Shown in pieces: positions 7,968 to 17,061 of a DNA stretch of 64,000 nucleotides. The position numbers were made by a program, and so were the translations under genes. Under the pieces are notes generated by a model. It was not told the DNA's origin and did no database searches. It saw only the letters and a program-made list of their open reading frames with translations. The stretch's first letter is position 1, and each line of letters starts with the position of its first letter. Origin of the DNA: Streptomyces wuyuanensis (lineage in GTDB: Bacteria > Actinomycetota > Actinomycetes > Streptomycetales > Streptomycetaceae); contig NZ_FNHI01000018.1 in NCBI RefSeq assembly GCF_900103455.1, forward strand, positions 112,984-176,983, written 5' to 3'.

Positions 7968-8852
7968 TCAGACAGCCGTCAGGTGATCGACAACCGCGGT
8001 GACGTCGGCAATGCCTTCGATCCGGTCGAGCAGCCGCCGAGCGTCGGCCCGCTCCATCCGCCCCCACACGTCCACCGTCCCGTTGCGAACGACGATCTCG
8101 ATCGCCGGCCTGGTGCCGGGAAACTCCTCAGTGAGAATCCTGGATTCGATCTCCTCACGGATCCCCTCGTCGTCCCGCACGAGAGCCGCAAGAAGAGTGT
8201 TCCTGCGCACGACACCGACGAGGTGCCCCTCCTGGTCCGTGACGGGCACTCTCTTCAGCCGGGAGAGCGCTGCCAGCCACGCCGCCTCGGCGACGGTGGA
8301 CTCCGGGAACACCGTGATGGCAGGAGCGGTCATCAGGTCCTCCGCCGTATACGCCCGGGCACTCTCGTTCAGGCGCCGGCGAGCGAGCGCACCCGGCACG
8401 CCGGGCCGATGGCCGGTCGCCTCGACCGCCGCCTTGGCCAGCAGGTCCGATTCCGACACCACACCCATCACCCGGCCCTCCGGGTCCGTCACGGGCAGGG
8501 ACCCCACTCCCGCATCGGTGAGGGTCCGGGCAATGGCCATGAAGGCGGAGTCCCCCGAGACCGATGCGGCAGAGGCGTCCATCACGTCTTCGACCAGCAG
8601 CGGCTCGGCTTCCACATCGGATGCCGAGGATGCCCGGTGGCCTGTCCGCGAGGGCCGGGCCGGTGCTCCGCGGCCGGTCGGTCTCCGGGGCTCCCGCTGA
8701 TGCGTGGACGCCGCCGCCATGGCACCGATGTACCGGAGCAGCAAGTCCTCCCGCAGGGGTTCGTCGGTTCGGCTCGCCCTTCCCGGCACCGCACGACGCG
8801 CTTCGGCACCGGCGGCAGAACCCTCACGCTCATGCACGGTCTGCCTCCTCAT
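7968..8852 (-). CDS. CBS-BON domain protein 2, with long N-terminal extension
   Basis: 294 residues from the ATG at 8850-8852 (GGGGAG nine bases upstream). About 90 residues rich in Arg, Ala and Glu precede the first CBS motif (LLVEDVMDASAASVSGDSAF), so this paralog is longer than the others. The second CBS pair (YTAEDLMTAPAITVFPESTV) and a BON domain (IVVRNGTVDVWGRMERAD) follow. A later start at the Met of 'GAMAAAST' is possible. The gene is convergent with CBS-BON 1 (112 bases between stops) and has a well-formed tandem DosR-like box upstream. Confidence 0.82.
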   Translation of the reverse strand: MRRQTVHEREGSAAGAEARRAVPGRASRTDEPLREDLLLRYIGAMAAASTHQREPRRPTGRGAPARPSRTGHRASSASDVEAEPLLVEDVMDASAASVSGDSAFMAIARTLTDAGVGSLPVTDPEGRVMGVVSESDLLAKAAVEATGHRPGVPGALARRRLNESARAYTAEDLMTAPAITVFPESTVAEAAWLAALSRLKRVPVTDQEGHLVGVVRRNTLLAALVRDDEGIREEIESRILTEEFPGTRPAIEIVVRNGTVDVWGRMERADARRLLDRIEGIADVTAVVDHLTAV

Positions 8853-8906
8853 CCGGACGTGCTCCCCGCTTTCCCATTCTTGACTCTCGCGAGGCGTGGC
8901 GTCCCG

Positions 8907-8940
8907 GGGCCGGTCAGCCCTTCCGGGGGCCGACCGGACT
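8907..8940. promoter_or_regulatory. Tandem DosR/OsdR-like boxes upstream of CBS-BON gene 2
   Basis: GGGCCGGTCAGCCC (8907-8920) and GGGCCGACCGGACT (8927-8940) start exactly 20 bp apart, two helical turns, 55-88 bases before the CBS-BON start. They also lie about 200 bases before the divergent transporter gene. Confidence 0.72.
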
Positions 8941-9121
8941 TGGCCGTCGCCGCTCCCGGCAGGGTGGCCGGCACCGCGACGACGAGCACGATCACGAGGG
9001 CGGTGCGGCATGCTGCCGTCGGACCGGGTCCGTCCGACGACGGACCGTACTCCGGGGCCTCCTCGGCCGTCATGGGCGTGTCCGCCGCTCCCCCGCACCT
9101 CGTCGCCGGAATGCTTGCGCC

Positions 9122-9973
9122 ATGAACACCGCCGTCGCGGTGCCCGCCGCTCTGCTCTCCGCCCTCAGTTTCGGCGTCGGATCCGTGCTTCAGCAGCAGG
9201 CGGCGAGCGAGGCCCCCACAACGGACTCCCTGCGGCCCCGACTGCTGCTGGAGTTGGCCCGCCGTCCGAAGTGGCTGACCGGCATGGGACTCGTCGTCTC
9301 CTCGTACGCCCTGCTCGGCCTCGCCTTGGCCTCGGGCCCTTTGGTGCTGGTCCAGCCGCTCGCGGCCACGGACCTCGTCTTCGCCCTTCCCTTCCTCGCC
9401 TGGCGGCGCGGCGTCCCCCTGACGCGTCCGGAGGTCGCGGGAATCATGTGCACGGCGGGTGGTGTGGCGATGTTCCTGACGGTGCTGCCGGCGCCTTCCC
9501 ACGGGACGGTTCCGGATCTCGTCGACTGGGTGCCCGTGCTCGCCGCCATCGGTGGCGCCGTGATGCTTCTGGCCCCCGTCGGCCTGCGGCGGCGCGGCAG
9601 GACGCGGACCGCTCTGTTCGCCGTCTGCGCGGCGCTCCTCTTCGCGTTGCTCGACAGCCTGACCAAGAGCACGGCCGACAGGTTCCAGACGGAGGGCGCG
9701 GCCGCGCTCCTCGCGTGGGAGCCGTACTCACTGATCGTCGTCGGCGTGCTGGGCCTGACCCTGTCGCAGAGCGCCTATCAGGCCGGCTCCCTGGCCATCA
9801 GCCTGCCGATCATCGACACACTGGAACCGATCGGCGCCGTTCTGATCGGCATCGCCGTCTTCGGCGAACGGCTAGCGCAGACCCCTTCGGCGCTGGCCGT
9901 GCAGATGCTGGGAGCGGCAGTGGCCGTGGCGGGCATCCTCCTCCTGGACCGATCGCCGCTGGCTCGTGCCTGA
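9122..9973 (+). CDS. DMT-superfamily (EamA/NIPA-like) membrane transporter
   Basis: 283 residues, almost entirely hydrophobic, with about nine to ten transmembrane helices in the two-repeat layout of the drug/metabolite transporter superfamily. Recognisable blocks are SFGVGSVLQQQAA at the N-terminus and PLAATDLVFALPFLAWR at helix 4. The sequence LPIIDTLEPIGAVLIG lies in the second repeat. Members related to NIPA proteins have been linked to magnesium transport, but the substrate cannot be read from sequence. The start is the ATG at 9122; no strong ribosome binding site is visible (CCGGAATGCTTGCGCC upstream). It sits between the boxes of CBS-BON 2 and the PPDK promoter. Confidence 0.75.
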   Translation: MNTAVAVPAALLSALSFGVGSVLQQQAASEAPTTDSLRPRLLLELARRPKWLTGMGLVVSSYALLGLALASGPLVLVQPLAATDLVFALPFLAWRRGVPLTRPEVAGIMCTAGGVAMFLTVLPAPSHGTVPDLVDWVPVLAAIGGAVMLLAPVGLRRRGRTRTALFAVCAALLFALLDSLTKSTADRFQTEGAAALLAWEPYSLIVVGVLGLTLSQSAYQAGSLAISLPIIDTLEPIGAVLIGIAVFGERLAQTPSALAVQMLGAAVAVAGILLLDRSPLARA

Positions 9974-10058
9974 GCACGTCGGACGCCGACCCGTGTCGTG
10001 CCTGGCCTCGGAGGGCCGTCGTACGACCCTGGGTCGTTCAGGGACCCCTGGTGCTGCG

Positions 10059-10092
10059 GGTCCGAACGTCCCCACGCAGGGACGAATGGCCC
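10059..10092. promoter_or_regulatory. Tandem DosR/OsdR-like boxes upstream of ppdK
   Basis: GGTCCGAACGTCCC (10059-10072, or 15 bp from 10058 as GGGTC-N5-GTCCC) and GGGACGAATGGCCC (10079-10092) start 20 bp apart and end 87 bases before the ppdK start. The ppdK gene of S. coelicolor lies in its OsdR region, which fits. Confidence 0.72.
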
Positions 10093-10179
10093 CTCTCCCT
10101 CCGGGTCGTGTCCCGTGGACAGTGGAATCAGGTGGCCCGGTCCGTGCCGGAGTCCGGCCCACCGCGGAAGCAGGCATCC

Positions 10180-12960
10180 ATGACCGACTACGTGTACGAC
10201 TTCGCTCACGGCGGCCGCGCGATGGCCGACCTCCTCGGGAACAAGGGGGCGAATCTCGCGGAGATGACCCGCCTCGGCCTGCCCGTGCCGAGCGGGTTCA
10301 CCATCACCACCGAGGCCTGCCGGGTGTTCCTGTCGACGGGTCGGCCGCCGCCCGAACTGGAGCGCCAGGTGGCCGACCATCTCTCGGCCCTCGAGCGTGC
10401 CGCAGGAAAGCGACTGGGCCAGGCGGACGACCCGCTGCTCCTCTCGGTCAGGTCCGGGGCCCGGGTATCGATGCCCGGAATGATGGAGACCGTGCTCGAC
10501 ATCGGGCTCAACGACTACTCCGTACTCGGGCTGGCCAAGACGTCCGAGCGCGAACGATTCGCGTGGGACTCCTACCGACGCCTCGTGCAGATGTTCGGCA
10601 GCACGGTGATGGGGGTGGACGGTTCCCTCTTCGAGGAGACGCTCACGCGCATCGAGGACCAGCACCACGTCCCCGACGACAGCCGACTGGACGTCTGCGA
10701 CCTCATCAGGACCGTCGAGTCGTTCAAGGACCTGATCGGCGAACGGACCGGTCGCGACTTCCCCCAGGCACCCGCCGAGCAGCTGCGGCAGGCAGTACTG
10801 GCCGTGTTCGCCTCCTGGAACGGGGAGCGCGCAAGGCTGTACCGGCGCCGGGAACGGATCCCGGATGATCTGGGTACTGCGGTCACCGTCCAGACCATGG
10901 TCTTCGGCAACCTGGGCCGGGACTCGGGGAGCGGTGTGGCCTTCACCCGGGACCCGGCCACAGGACGCAGGGGAATCTACGGCGACTACCTTCCCAGCGC
11001 CCAGGGGGAGGACGTCGTCTCGGGAGTGCGCAACGCAGTGCCCCTCCAAGAGCTCGGCGCACTGGATCCGGCGTCGTTCGGCCAGCTCCAGGAGTACATG
11101 GACCGTCTGGAGAGCCACTACCGCGACCTGTGCGACATCGAGTTCACGATCGAACGCGGCAGGCTCTGGATGCTTCAGACACGCGTCGGCAAACGCACCG
11201 CCCAGGCGGCCTTCACCATCGCCTCTGACATGGCCGACGAGGGCCTGATCACGAACCGTCAGGCCCTGACACGGGTCAACGGCGAACAGCTCACCCACCT
11301 CATGTTCCCGCGCTTCGCCGTCACCGGCGGAGCCGACGTGATCGCCCGGGGTGTCCCCGCTTCACCGGGAGCGGCCGTGGGGGCGGTCGTCTTCGACTCG
11401 GCGGAGGCGGTACGCAGGGCGGACGCCGGGGAGAAGGTGGTACTCGTACGGAACGAAACCACCGCCGAGGACCTCTCCGGCATGATCGCCGCCCAGGCCG
11501 TGCTCACATCTCACGGGGGGAAGACGAGCCACGCGGCGGTGGTCGCGCGAGGCATGGGCAAGGTGTGCGTGTGCGGGGCGGAGGACATGATCGTGGACGC
11601 CCGTGCGCGCTGCCTCGTCGCCGACGGCCTGACCGTCGGCGAGGGCTCGGTCGTCTCCGTCGACGGCACGGAGGGCGTCGTCCGCCTGGGAGCCGTGCCG
11701 CTGGTCGAGTCCGACGTCATGCACTACTTCGACAGCGGCGTACCCGCGGACGGAACCGTTCGGGACTCCGTGCGCCATGTGCACCGGCTCATGCTGGAGG
11801 CCGACGCGGCGCGGCACCTGGAGGTGCGGGCGAACGCGGACACCCCCCAGGACGCGGCCCGGGCGCGCCGCTTCGGGGCCGAGGGCATCGGGCTGTGCCG
11901 CACCGAGCACATGTTCCTCGGGGACCGGCGCCGGTTCGTCGAGGCCATGATCCTGGCGGAGGGTGACGCGGAGAGGAGCGCTGCGCTCGCCGCACTCCTG
12001 CCGCTGCAGCGTGCGGACTTCACCGGCATCCTCGAGGCGATGGACGGACTGCCGGTGACCATTCGGCTGCTGGACCCGCCTCTGCACGAATTCCTGCCGG
12101 ACCGGACCGATCTGGCCGTGCGCGTCGCCCGGAGAGAGGCTTCCGGAGCTCCGCCGGATGCGCGCGACACTGCCTTGCTCGCAGCCGTCACCCGCATGCA
12201 CGAGGAGAACCCGATGCTCGGGCTGAGGGGCGTCCGGCTGGGACTGGTCGTGCCGGGTCTCTTCGCCATGCAGGTGCGTGCGATCGCCGAGGCGGTCGCG
12301 GAACGGGAGCGGGCCGGCGGAACGCCACGCGCCGAGATCATGGTTCCGCTCGTGGACGCGGTGGAGGAACTGCGGCTCGTCAGGGACGAGGTGGAACGGG
12401 TGGTCGAGGCCGTGTCCACGGAGACCGGTGTGGAAGTCTCCTGCCCGATCGGAACGATGATCGAGCTGCCGAGGGCAGCGCTGACCGCGGGGAGCATTGC
12501 CCAGGAGGCGGACTTCTTCTCGTTCGGCACGAACGATCTCACCCAGACGACCTGGGGATTCTCACGCGACGACGTCGAGGCCGCCTTCTTCTCCGCCTAC
12601 TTGGAGCAGGGCGTGTTCCAGGCGTCCCCGTTCGAGACCATCGACCGCGAGGGGGTGGGCCGACTGGTACGGATCGCGGTCGCCGAGGGCCGCGCGGCCC
12701 ACCCCGGGTTGGAACTCGGTGTCTGCGGTGAACACGGAGGCGATCCGGCATCGGTGGGCTTCTTCCACGAGGCAGGGCTCGACTACGTTTCCTGCTCGCC
12801 GTTCCGCGTACCCGTCGCTCGGCTGGAAGCCGGCAGGGCGGCCGTCGCGAGTTCACCCGCCGCGGCTGGGCATGCCGCAGAGCGCCCGGACCGTCACGCC
12901 CAAAGGGCTTCCCGGCCCGGATCCGATCGGCCGGACATGCCCGGCCCCACGGGCGCATGA
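10180..12960 (+). CDS. ppdK: Pyruvate, phosphate dikinase
   Basis: 926 residues. The N-terminal ATP-grasp domain starts with YDFAHGGRAMADLLGNKGAN. The swivelling domain carries the phosphorylated histidine in GGKTSHAAVVARGMGK. The C-terminal TIM barrel carries GIGLCRTEHMF and the catalytic-cysteine block GVCGEHGGDP. The enzyme interconverts pyruvate, ATP and phosphate with PEP, AMP and pyrophosphate, which allows pyrophosphate-driven ATP saving or gluconeogenesis in starved cells. The ATG at 10180 is chosen because the family sequence begins there. A tail of about 40 residues beyond the usual PPDK end is Pro/Arg-rich and probably disordered. Confidence 0.95.
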   Translation: MTDYVYDFAHGGRAMADLLGNKGANLAEMTRLGLPVPSGFTITTEACRVFLSTGRPPPELERQVADHLSALERAAGKRLGQADDPLLLSVRSGARVSMPGMMETVLDIGLNDYSVLGLAKTSERERFAWDSYRRLVQMFGSTVMGVDGSLFEETLTRIEDQHHVPDDSRLDVCDLIRTVESFKDLIGERTGRDFPQAPAEQLRQAVLAVFASWNGERARLYRRRERIPDDLGTAVTVQTMVFGNLGRDSGSGVAFTRDPATGRRGIYGDYLPSAQGEDVVSGVRNAVPLQELGALDPASFGQLQEYMDRLESHYRDLCDIEFTIERGRLWMLQTRVGKRTAQAAFTIASDMADEGLITNRQALTRVNGEQLTHLMFPRFAVTGGADVIARGVPASPGAAVGAVVFDSAEAVRRADAGEKVVLVRNETTAEDLSGMIAAQAVLTSHGGKTSHAAVVARGMGKVCVCGAEDMIVDARARCLVADGLTVGEGSVVSVDGTEGVVRLGAVPLVESDVMHYFDSGVPADGTVRDSVRHVHRLMLEADAARHLEVRANADTPQDAARARRFGAEGIGLCRTEHMFLGDRRRFVEAMILAEGDAERSAALAALLPLQRADFTGILEAMDGLPVTIRLLDPPLHEFLPDRTDLAVRVARREASGAPPDARDTALLAAVTRMHEENPMLGLRGVRLGLVVPGLFAMQVRAIAEAVAERERAGGTPRAEIMVPLVDAVEELRLVRDEVERVVEAVSTETGVEVSCPIGTMIELPRAALTAGSIAQEADFFSFGTNDLTQTTWGFSRDDVEAAFFSAYLEQGVFQASPFETIDREGVGRLVRIAVAEGRAAHPGLELGVCGEHGGDPASVGFFHEAGLDYVSCSPFRVPVARLEAGRAAVASSPAAAGHAAERPDRHAQRASRPGSDRPDMPGPTGA

Positions 12961-13111
12961 TGGAAAGGGGGCGCGAGAGAGGGCGGGCGGCGAACGCCAC
13001 TCGCCGGCGACCGGCATGGTCGCGGCAGTCACGAGAGACATGGTGCTCGGCCGGTGCGACTGGCCGAACGCCTTGGCCCAACCGGTATCCGCAGCGAAGA
13101 GGAGGCTGACG

Positions 13112-13459
13112 ATGACCCGAACCTCGATCCTCGAGCGCAGTCAGTGGCAGGCGGCTCTCGACGGCGTCACAGCCGACCACGACGGGAAACTCGTCTCCGT
13201 CGAACTGCTGGATGCCTCGGTCGGGCACCAGTACGAGGCCGAGCGAATGCCGTTCGCCGACCTCTCGTACGACCCCAAGGACGATGTGGTGATCGTCGCG
13301 GTCGGCGGGAAGTCGCCGCGCTATCCGGTGGTACTGCGCCACATGGTGGCCCACCCGAAGGAGATCGACATCGCGACCGAGGAGATTCCGGAGACCGCCG
13401 TGCGCGTCGTCGCCCCGGACGACACGGCCACTTTGATCACCTTCTTCCCGGCGGAATAG
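13112..13459 (+). CDS. Small conserved protein, DUF5335-like
   Basis: 115 residues, no signal peptide or membrane segment. The sequence alternates short beta-strand blocks (KLVSVELLDASVGHQYEAER, DDVVIVAVGGKSPRYPVVLR, AVRVVAPDDTATLITFF), a pattern I associate with DUF5335 proteins of actinobacteria. These have no known function. The ATG follows AGAGGAGG. It lies between ppdK and a universal stress protein gene, all on the same strand, which suggests a stress role, but no clear regulatory box precedes it. Confidence 0.68.
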   Translation: MTRTSILERSQWQAALDGVTADHDGKLVSVELLDASVGHQYEAERMPFADLSYDPKDDVVIVAVGGKSPRYPVVLRHMVAHPKEIDIATEEIPETAVRVVAPDDTATLITFFPAE

Positions 13460-13590
13460 GGGTTCGCGCCCCGGTTGCGCACCAGCCGCCCATCCGGACG
13501 GCCTCACCACGCGTCGGCGCGGCGCCGACCGCCCGTCCCGCGCATCACGCGCATCACGCGCCGGGAGTGGCAGCAGAGAGGTGGCAGGAG

Positions 13591-14064
13591 ATGGACAGGC
13601 ACGACTCCGGTTCCCGCATCGTGGTGGGTGTCGACGGCTCGCCTTCCTCACATGCGGCGCTGCGCTGGGCCGTTCGGTACGCAGGCCTCGTCGGGGCCTC
13701 GGTCGACGCCGTCGCTGCCTGGGACCTGCCGGGCGCGCGCAGTTGGTCGGCCCCGGCCGTGGACACCGCTTTCGACGAAGAGCAGGCCGAGCGCGGCCTG
13801 GTGGAGGAAGTACGCGGCGTACTCGGCCAGTCGGGGGCGTCTCAGGTCCATGAGCGCTTGGTGCGCGGCGACCCGGCGGAGGTACTGCTCGACGCAGCCG
13901 AGGGAGCCGAGGCACTGGTGGTGGGAAGTCGTGGCCGAGGCGGCTTCCGTCGAGCACTGCTGGGCTCGGTGAGCCATCAGTGCGCCATCCACGCCACGTG
14001 CCCTGTCGTGATCGTGCGCCCGGAGACCGATGCGGGGAAGGGAGACGAACCCCGGACGTCGTGA
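13591..14064 (+). CDS. Universal stress protein, single domain
   Basis: 157 residues with one complete Usp fold. It opens with IVVGVDGSPSSHAALRWAV and closes with the nucleotide signature GSRGRGGFRRALLGSVSHQ and CPVVIV. It is the only single-domain USP in the window; all others are tandem. The start at 13591 is preceded by AGAGGTGG at six bases. It lies 131 bases after the DUF5335-like gene and is convergent with CBS-BON 3. No box is evident directly upstream. Confidence 0.88.
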   Translation: MDRHDSGSRIVVGVDGSPSSHAALRWAVRYAGLVGASVDAVAAWDLPGARSWSAPAVDTAFDEEQAERGLVEEVRGVLGQSGASQVHERLVRGDPAEVLLDAAEGAEALVVGSRGRGGFRRALLGSVSHQCAIHATCPVVIVRPETDAGKGDEPRTS

Positions 14065-14112
14065 CCGGCACATCGTGAACGGCCGGCGAGCGTCCCGGAC
14101 GCAGCGGGCTCA

Positions 14113-14169
14113 CAACACGGCGGTGGGTACGTCGGCGGGCAACACGGCGGCGGTGGGTACGTCGGCGGG
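14113..14169. repeat. Two tandem copies of a 27/30-bp unit
   Basis: The unit CAACACGGCGGTGGGTACGT…CGGCGGG occurs at 14113-14139 and again at 14140-14169 with one extra CGG triplet. It lies between two convergent stop codons and runs into the hairpin at 14162-14181. Confidence 0.75.
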
Positions 14170-14181
14170 TCGGCCCGCCGA
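14162..14181. terminator. Bidirectional hairpin between convergent genes
   Basis: A perfect 8-bp stem (TCGGCGGG/CCCGCCGA) with a TCGG tetraloop, placed three bases beyond the stop of CBS-BON 3 and about 100 bases after the USP stop. Confidence 0.6.
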
Positions 14182-14183
14182 GG

Positions 14184-14846
14184 TCACGACGGGGCAGCCG
14201 CGTCCGTGTTCGGTCCGGGCGGCGCGCTGACTTCGCAGCGGACCACGACGACGCCCTCGACGGCCTGAGCCAGACGGCGGGCGAGGGGCACGAGGCTGCT
14301 GTCGCCGACCGCGCCCCCGAGCGTGACGACCCCGTCCCTGACACACACCTCCGGTCCAGAGCCCGCGAAGAGGCGGTCGAGGACATCCCGGACGTCTGCC
14401 GCGATGTCGTCGTCCGCGCGGAGGAAGACCTTGAGCAGATCCGCCCGGCTGACGATGCCTTTCAGAAATCCCTGTGCGTCCACGACAGGCAGGCGCTTCA
14501 CGTGCCGTCGCGCCATGAGGCGGGCGGCGTGAGGCAGCGTCGCGGCGGCCCGGATCGTGACGGGCGGAGCGCTCATGAGGTCTTCGGCCCTCACGGCTTC
14601 GGCCCTTGCGGCCGCGTCCGGACTCCGGTCCGTGACGACCTGCTCGGTGCCGCGGAGTTCCTCCTTGCGCAGGAGATCGGCTTCGGAGACGATCCCGACC
14701 ACCCGGCCTTCGCCGTCGACGACCGGGACGGCGGTCACGTTCCACCGGCCCATGGCCGTCACGATGTCCTTGAACCGCGCATGAAGGGCGACCGCGACGA
14801 CGGTCTTCGTCATCACGTCTTCGACGCAGTGCGGGGCTGACAACAT
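14184..14846 (-). CDS. CBS-BON domain protein 3
   Basis: 220 residues: CBS 1 (VEDVMTKTVVAVALHARFKD), CBS 2 (DLMSAPPVTIRAAATLPHAA, then HVKRLPVVDAQGFLKGIVSR) and BON (VCVRDGVVTLGGAVGDSSL). The ATG at 14844-14846 has GAGG eight bases upstream; a GTG immediately before it is possible. It is divergent from the HTH/pyridoxamine-oxidase-like gene at 15033, and the shared region carries a tandem box. It is closest in sequence to the paralog at 25245-25925. Confidence 0.88.
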   Translation of the reverse strand: MLSAPHCVEDVMTKTVVAVALHARFKDIVTAMGRWNVTAVPVVDGEGRVVGIVSEADLLRKEELRGTEQVVTDRSPDAAARAEAVRAEDLMSAPPVTIRAAATLPHAARLMARRHVKRLPVVDAQGFLKGIVSRADLLKVFLRADDDIAADVRDVLDRLFAGSGPEVCVRDGVVTLGGAVGDSSLVPLARRLAQAVEGVVVVRCEVSAPPGPNTDAAAPS

Positions 14847-14930
14847 CACGCATGCCTCACCGGGGAACATGCCGCAACAGGTCGTGCGAGCACCTGGGAC
14901 GACTTTCGCATGCCCAGGGGCGTCGCGGAT

Positions 14931-14965
14931 GGGCCGACAGGTGCCGCCTCGGGACCGTCCGGCCC
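14931..14965. promoter_or_regulatory. DosR/OsdR-like boxes between CBS-BON 3 and the HTH-PNPOx gene
   Basis: GGACCGTCCGGCCC (14952-14965; also readable as GGGAC-N5-GGCCC from 14951) with a poorer partner GGGCCGACAGGTGC at 14931-14944. They lie 85 bases from the minus-strand start and 68 from the plus-strand start. Confidence 0.55.
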
Positions 14966-15032
14966 AAGCGCCGCACACCACCTGCAGGTCACCGTGGTGG
15001 TGCAGGGACCTGACGAGGAGAGGTGGACCACG

Positions 15033-15722
15033 ATGAGCGGCACTTCCGCGCACGGTTCCGCCGCCGAGCCGTCGCGCTCGCACACCGACATAGGCCGCCG
15101 GCTCGCCGGCCGGCGCGAACAACTGGGACTCTCCCGGGAGGACGTGGCCGAGCGCAGCGGGGCCGCGGTCACCTACGTCGCGTATCTGGAGGAGCAGCCC
15201 GCGGCGCCCGACACGGCCACGCTGCAGCAGATCGCCGCCGCCCTGGAGACGACCGTGGCCGAACTGACGGGCGGGACGGTGGATCAGCCACCGGGGCTGG
15301 GCGTCGCGCTCCGGGGTGCAGGACTGGCCGAGCTCGACGAGGCGGAGTGCCGGACTCTGATGTCGGGCCACGGTGTCGGGCGGGTCGGGGTCCTCACGCC
15401 CGAAGGGCCCGCGGTGGTACCGGTGAACTACGTGGTCGACGGAGCCGAAATCGCCTTCCGCACCGCACTGGGGAAAGTCCCCGCCTTCGCTGCGGGAAGC
15501 GAGGTCGCCTTCGAGGTGGACCGCATCGACGACTCCTTCAGCAAGGGGTGGAGTGTGCTGGCGGTGGGAACCGCTCGCGCCGTAACCGAGGACGACGCGA
15601 TCCGGCGGCTGACGGAACTCGCCCCGACGGCGCCGTGGGCAGGAGGAGCGCGTGACCTCTGGGTCGAGCTCTCGCCGTCCCGCATCACCGGACGCAGGAT
15701 CGTCGCGACGGGCGGCGGCTGA
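15033..15722 (+). CDS. XRE-type HTH fused to a pyridoxamine 5'-phosphate oxidase-like flavin-binding domain
   Basis: 229 residues. An XRE helix-turn-helix occupies about residues 18-75 (DIGRRLAGRREQLGLSREDV…). A split-barrel PNPOx-like domain follows (about 95-225: LMSGHGVGRVGVLTPEGPAV, PVNYVVDGAEIAFRTALGK, FEVDRIDDSFSKGWSVLAVG). Such domains bind FMN or F420 in other proteins, so a redox-responsive regulator is possible; that is inference. GAGGAGAGG precedes the ATG. A second protein of the same kind, with an extra N-terminal domain, is encoded at 60187-61101. Confidence 0.82.
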   Translation: MSGTSAHGSAAEPSRSHTDIGRRLAGRREQLGLSREDVAERSGAAVTYVAYLEEQPAAPDTATLQQIAAALETTVAELTGGTVDQPPGLGVALRGAGLAELDEAECRTLMSGHGVGRVGVLTPEGPAVVPVNYVVDGAEIAFRTALGKVPAFAAGSEVAFEVDRIDDSFSKGWSVLAVGTARAVTEDDAIRRLTELAPTAPWAGGARDLWVELSPSRITGRRIVATGGG

Positions 15723-15884
15723 GCGGCATGCCCAGGTCGCCCCGGGACGCGGTCCGGGTGCTCAACGCCGGCCACGGCGCCAAGGCCGCTCTCGCCGTGC
15801 GCACACCGCCAGGGCTCGGCCGGACAGGCCGCCGGCAGGGCCCTCACGAGGTGTGAGCGGCGTCGGCCAGGAAGGGACTACGGC

Positions 15885-16388
15885 ATGGACACCAAGCGCG
15901 TTCTCGTGGCCTACGGCAGCAAGCACGGTGCCACCGCAGGCATAGCGGAAGAGATCGGCGCCACCCTCCGAGCGGACGGCTACGACGCCGCCGTGCTGCC
16001 TGCTCGTGACGTGAAGGACGTCGAAGACTACGACGCCGTGGTGCTGGGAGGGTCGCTCTACGCAAACCGCTGGCATCACAGCGCCCGCCGTTGCGCGAGG
16101 CGCAACGTGGAGGCGCTCGGCGGCCGACCGGTGTGGCTGTTCAGCAGTGGCCCGGTCGACAGCTCCGCCGAACAGCACGACGTTCCCCCCGTGCGCGGGG
16201 TGGCCCGGCAGATGGAACGGCTGCACGCCCGAGAGCACATCACGTTTGGCGGCAGCATCACCGCATCGACGCCCGGTTGGGTCGCTCGGTATCTCGTGCG
16301 CCACGGTGAGGGAGGGGACTTCCGCAACCCGGAGCGCATCCAGGCCTGGGCCCACCACATCGGAGCCGAACTCGCCGCGTCCCCGTAG
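15885..16388 (+). CDS. Flavodoxin-domain protein
   Basis: 167 residues. The FMN-phosphate loop is AYGSKHGATAGIAEEIG, and VLGGSLYANRWHHSARR is the second flavin loop. The layout is that of flavodoxin-domain proteins related to HemG, which oxidises protoporphyrinogen with quinones and so works without oxygen. A heme-synthesis role under low oxygen would suit the neighbourhood but is inference; a general electron-transfer role is equally possible. The ATG follows AGGAAGGGA. No clear box was found upstream. Confidence 0.8.
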   Translation: MDTKRVLVAYGSKHGATAGIAEEIGATLRADGYDAAVLPARDVKDVEDYDAVVLGGSLYANRWHHSARRCARRNVEALGGRPVWLFSSGPVDSSAEQHDVPPVRGVARQMERLHAREHITFGGSITASTPGWVARYLVRHGEGGDFRNPERIQAWAHHIGAELAASP

Positions 16389-16504
16389 CAATTCCCGGGC
16401 CCGCGACGGGCGGCCCGCAGCGGGTCGCGCAGGCAGGTCGCGCAGGCAGGTCGCAGCGGTCCTGCCACCGGACACGATCGTCCTGCGGACGCCGACAACC
16501 CGGT

Positions 16505-16681
16505 TCACCGCAAGTCCGACGGCCCGTGCTCCCGCTCGGTACCGGAGGCGCCCGGGGCGTCACGCATCCGCCGCAGGCGGCGGTCCTGCACGCTTCCGTT
16601 GCCGATCAGCCAGCCGACGAAGATCAAGAGGAACAGGGTGGTGCCGACTGCCCCACGCAGCCACGAGGTCACGGCCGTCAT
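16505..16681 (-). CDS. Small membrane protein, unrecognised
   Basis: 58 residues with one predicted membrane segment (VGTTLFLLIFVGWLIGNGS) followed by a charged tail (VQDRRLRRMRDAPG). The reading frame has G or C at nearly all third positions, which supports a real gene. No good ribosome binding site precedes the ATG at 16681; GTG codons directly upstream are alternatives. I do not recognise a family. It lies between the flavodoxin gene and a USP gene. Confidence 0.5.
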   Translation of the reverse strand: MTAVTSWLRGAVGTTLFLLIFVGWLIGNGSVQDRRLRRMRDAPGASGTEREHGPSDLR

Positions 16682-17061
16682 CACCACGACGGAAACGCAG
16701 AGGAGGACCGAGGAAGACGGTGGCGATGACGCGGTGTCGGATGCGATGCAGCCGCTGCTCGACAACCGGACCGCTCACAAGGCGGCCAATGCGATGTCCC
16801 GTATCCGGGTGCGCAGTTGCGCCCGCTGCGCGCTACCCGATTCGAGGTCACCGAGTCCCGAAGCACGCTCGGTTCCACGTTCCGTCCTGCGAGTGCCCCC
16901 CTTTGCCGAGTGAAGAGCGTTCTCGTGTGCCCCGTGCCCGGCGCCACGCACCGGTCGGACACCGGCCCCACCGGTGACGTGACCGAGCCGGGGCCGGCTG
17001 TCGTCAGTCGAAGGGCAGAGCACCTGCGGTGCTCGCCAGTCCTCGGTCCACGGGATGTCCG
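16682..17061. other. Non-coding gap
   Basis: About 380 bases between the small membrane protein and the stop of the next USP gene. I see no convincing coding frame, RNA gene or regulatory box here. Confidence 0.5.

Noticed and set aside
8896..10179. Possible N-terminal extension of PPDK by 428 codons
   Set aside because: The upstream part is a different frame of the transporter gene and of the box region; the PPDK family sequence begins at 10180.
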